From contig OX419340.1 in the NCBI GenBank assembly GCA_948470475.1, positions 15,600,316 through 15,664,315 of the forward strand: a stretch of DNA of 64,000 nucleotides, read 5' to 3'. Position numbers and translations under genes: made by a program. Below the pieces are notes generated by a model. It was not told where the DNA came from. It did no database searches and saw nothing but the letters and a program-made list of their open reading frames with translations. Source of the DNA: Galaxea fascicularis. Lineage: Eukaryota; Cnidaria; Anthozoa; Scleractinia; Euphylliidae. Shown piece by piece: positions 63,700 through 64,000 of the stretch (position 1 is the first letter of the stretch; each line of letters opens with the position of its first letter).

Positions 63700-64000
63700 C
63701 TAATACTGAAACTGTGAAATGCAAACATCAACATGCAATTTTGATATTTTTCTATTTTGTTGAGCTATTGCTGATTGATTTCTAATAGCATTTAGGTATT
63801 TTTCTTTCTTTTCACAGTCCATGCTGTCATAACTCTTTCTAGACTTTACAGCTTTTCTGTTAAGCATTTGTTTCTTTTTTGATGCATCCATCTCTTTATA
63901 CTTTTTTTCTTCGATTTTCAAGCATTTGTTTCTTTTTGACATAATTTCTTTATATTTTTTGGCACAAGTTTCAAGAAGCTCTTCTTTCTTTGCTCTATCC
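63700..64000 (-). CDS. C-terminal part of a Lys-rich repeat ORF, cut by the window edge
   Basis: The frame enters from beyond 64000 and stays open to TAG at 63702-63700, about 99 codons. It is very rich in Lys and Glu and built on a loose repeat with the pattern KKxxLxxxxKKYKEM (KYKEI, KYKEM, SYDSM), probably a long helix or coiled coil. Such YKxM-type Lys-rich repeats occur, by recollection, upstream of the helicase part of Helitron-like proteins in cnidarians, but no such domain is visible here. The ATG at 63942 is internal to the open frame and need not be the start. The stop may be an intron read-through rather than the true end. Confidence 0.45.
   Translation of the reverse strand, partial: DRAKKEELLETCAKKYKEIMSKRNKCLKIEEKKYKEMDASKKKQMLNRKAVKSRKSYDSMDCEKKEKYLNAIRNQSAIAQQNRKISKLHVDVCISQFQY

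Overview
The window looks like nuclear DNA from an anthozoan cnidarian, most likely a stony coral. The DNA is AT-rich, the genes have small exons with GT-AG introns, and there are tRNA-derived SINEs, many small inverted-repeat transposons and a degraded CR1-type LINE. Several of these repeats resemble elements I remember from coral genomes. The taxon is inferred; no searches were run.

The main content is a loose cluster of three PRD-class homeobox genes, all on the minus strand. Gene 1 (4412-8078) and gene 2 (30744-33982) look like Unc-4/UNCX-family paralogues. Both have a Q50 homeodomain and a C-terminal OAR-like motif; gene 2 also has two eh1-like repressor motifs. Gene 3 (49681-55939) has a more divergent Q50 homeodomain, no OAR motif and a short acidic tail. 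All three have exactly three coding exons, with a phase-1 intron just before the homeodomain and a phase-0 intron between homeodomain residues 46 and 47. That pattern fits tandem duplication from one ancestor. The models were built by hand from splice sites: 284, 355 and 189 residues.

Layout. 1-18354: gene 1 with long flanks in which I recognise no repeat. 18355-30743: gene-free, with MITEs, palindromes, a SINE and two weak ORFs. 30744-33982: gene 2. 33983-49680: gene-free, with two copies of one tRNA-SINE family, several MITEs and a LINE-like 3' tail. 49681-55939: gene 3, whose second intron holds a 0.9-kb transposon with a matching direct repeat on each side. 58922-61042: a dead LINE split by another element. 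61596-63300: a duplicated, strongly palindromic GC-rich repeat, one copy of which contains a nested insertion. 63700-64000: the end of a Lys-rich repeat ORF that runs off the window, possibly from a mobile element.

The three homeobox products are expected to be nuclear DNA-binding regulators. Shared orientation and intron layout suggest common origin, and the large gene-free intervals between them are candidates for cis-regulatory DNA.
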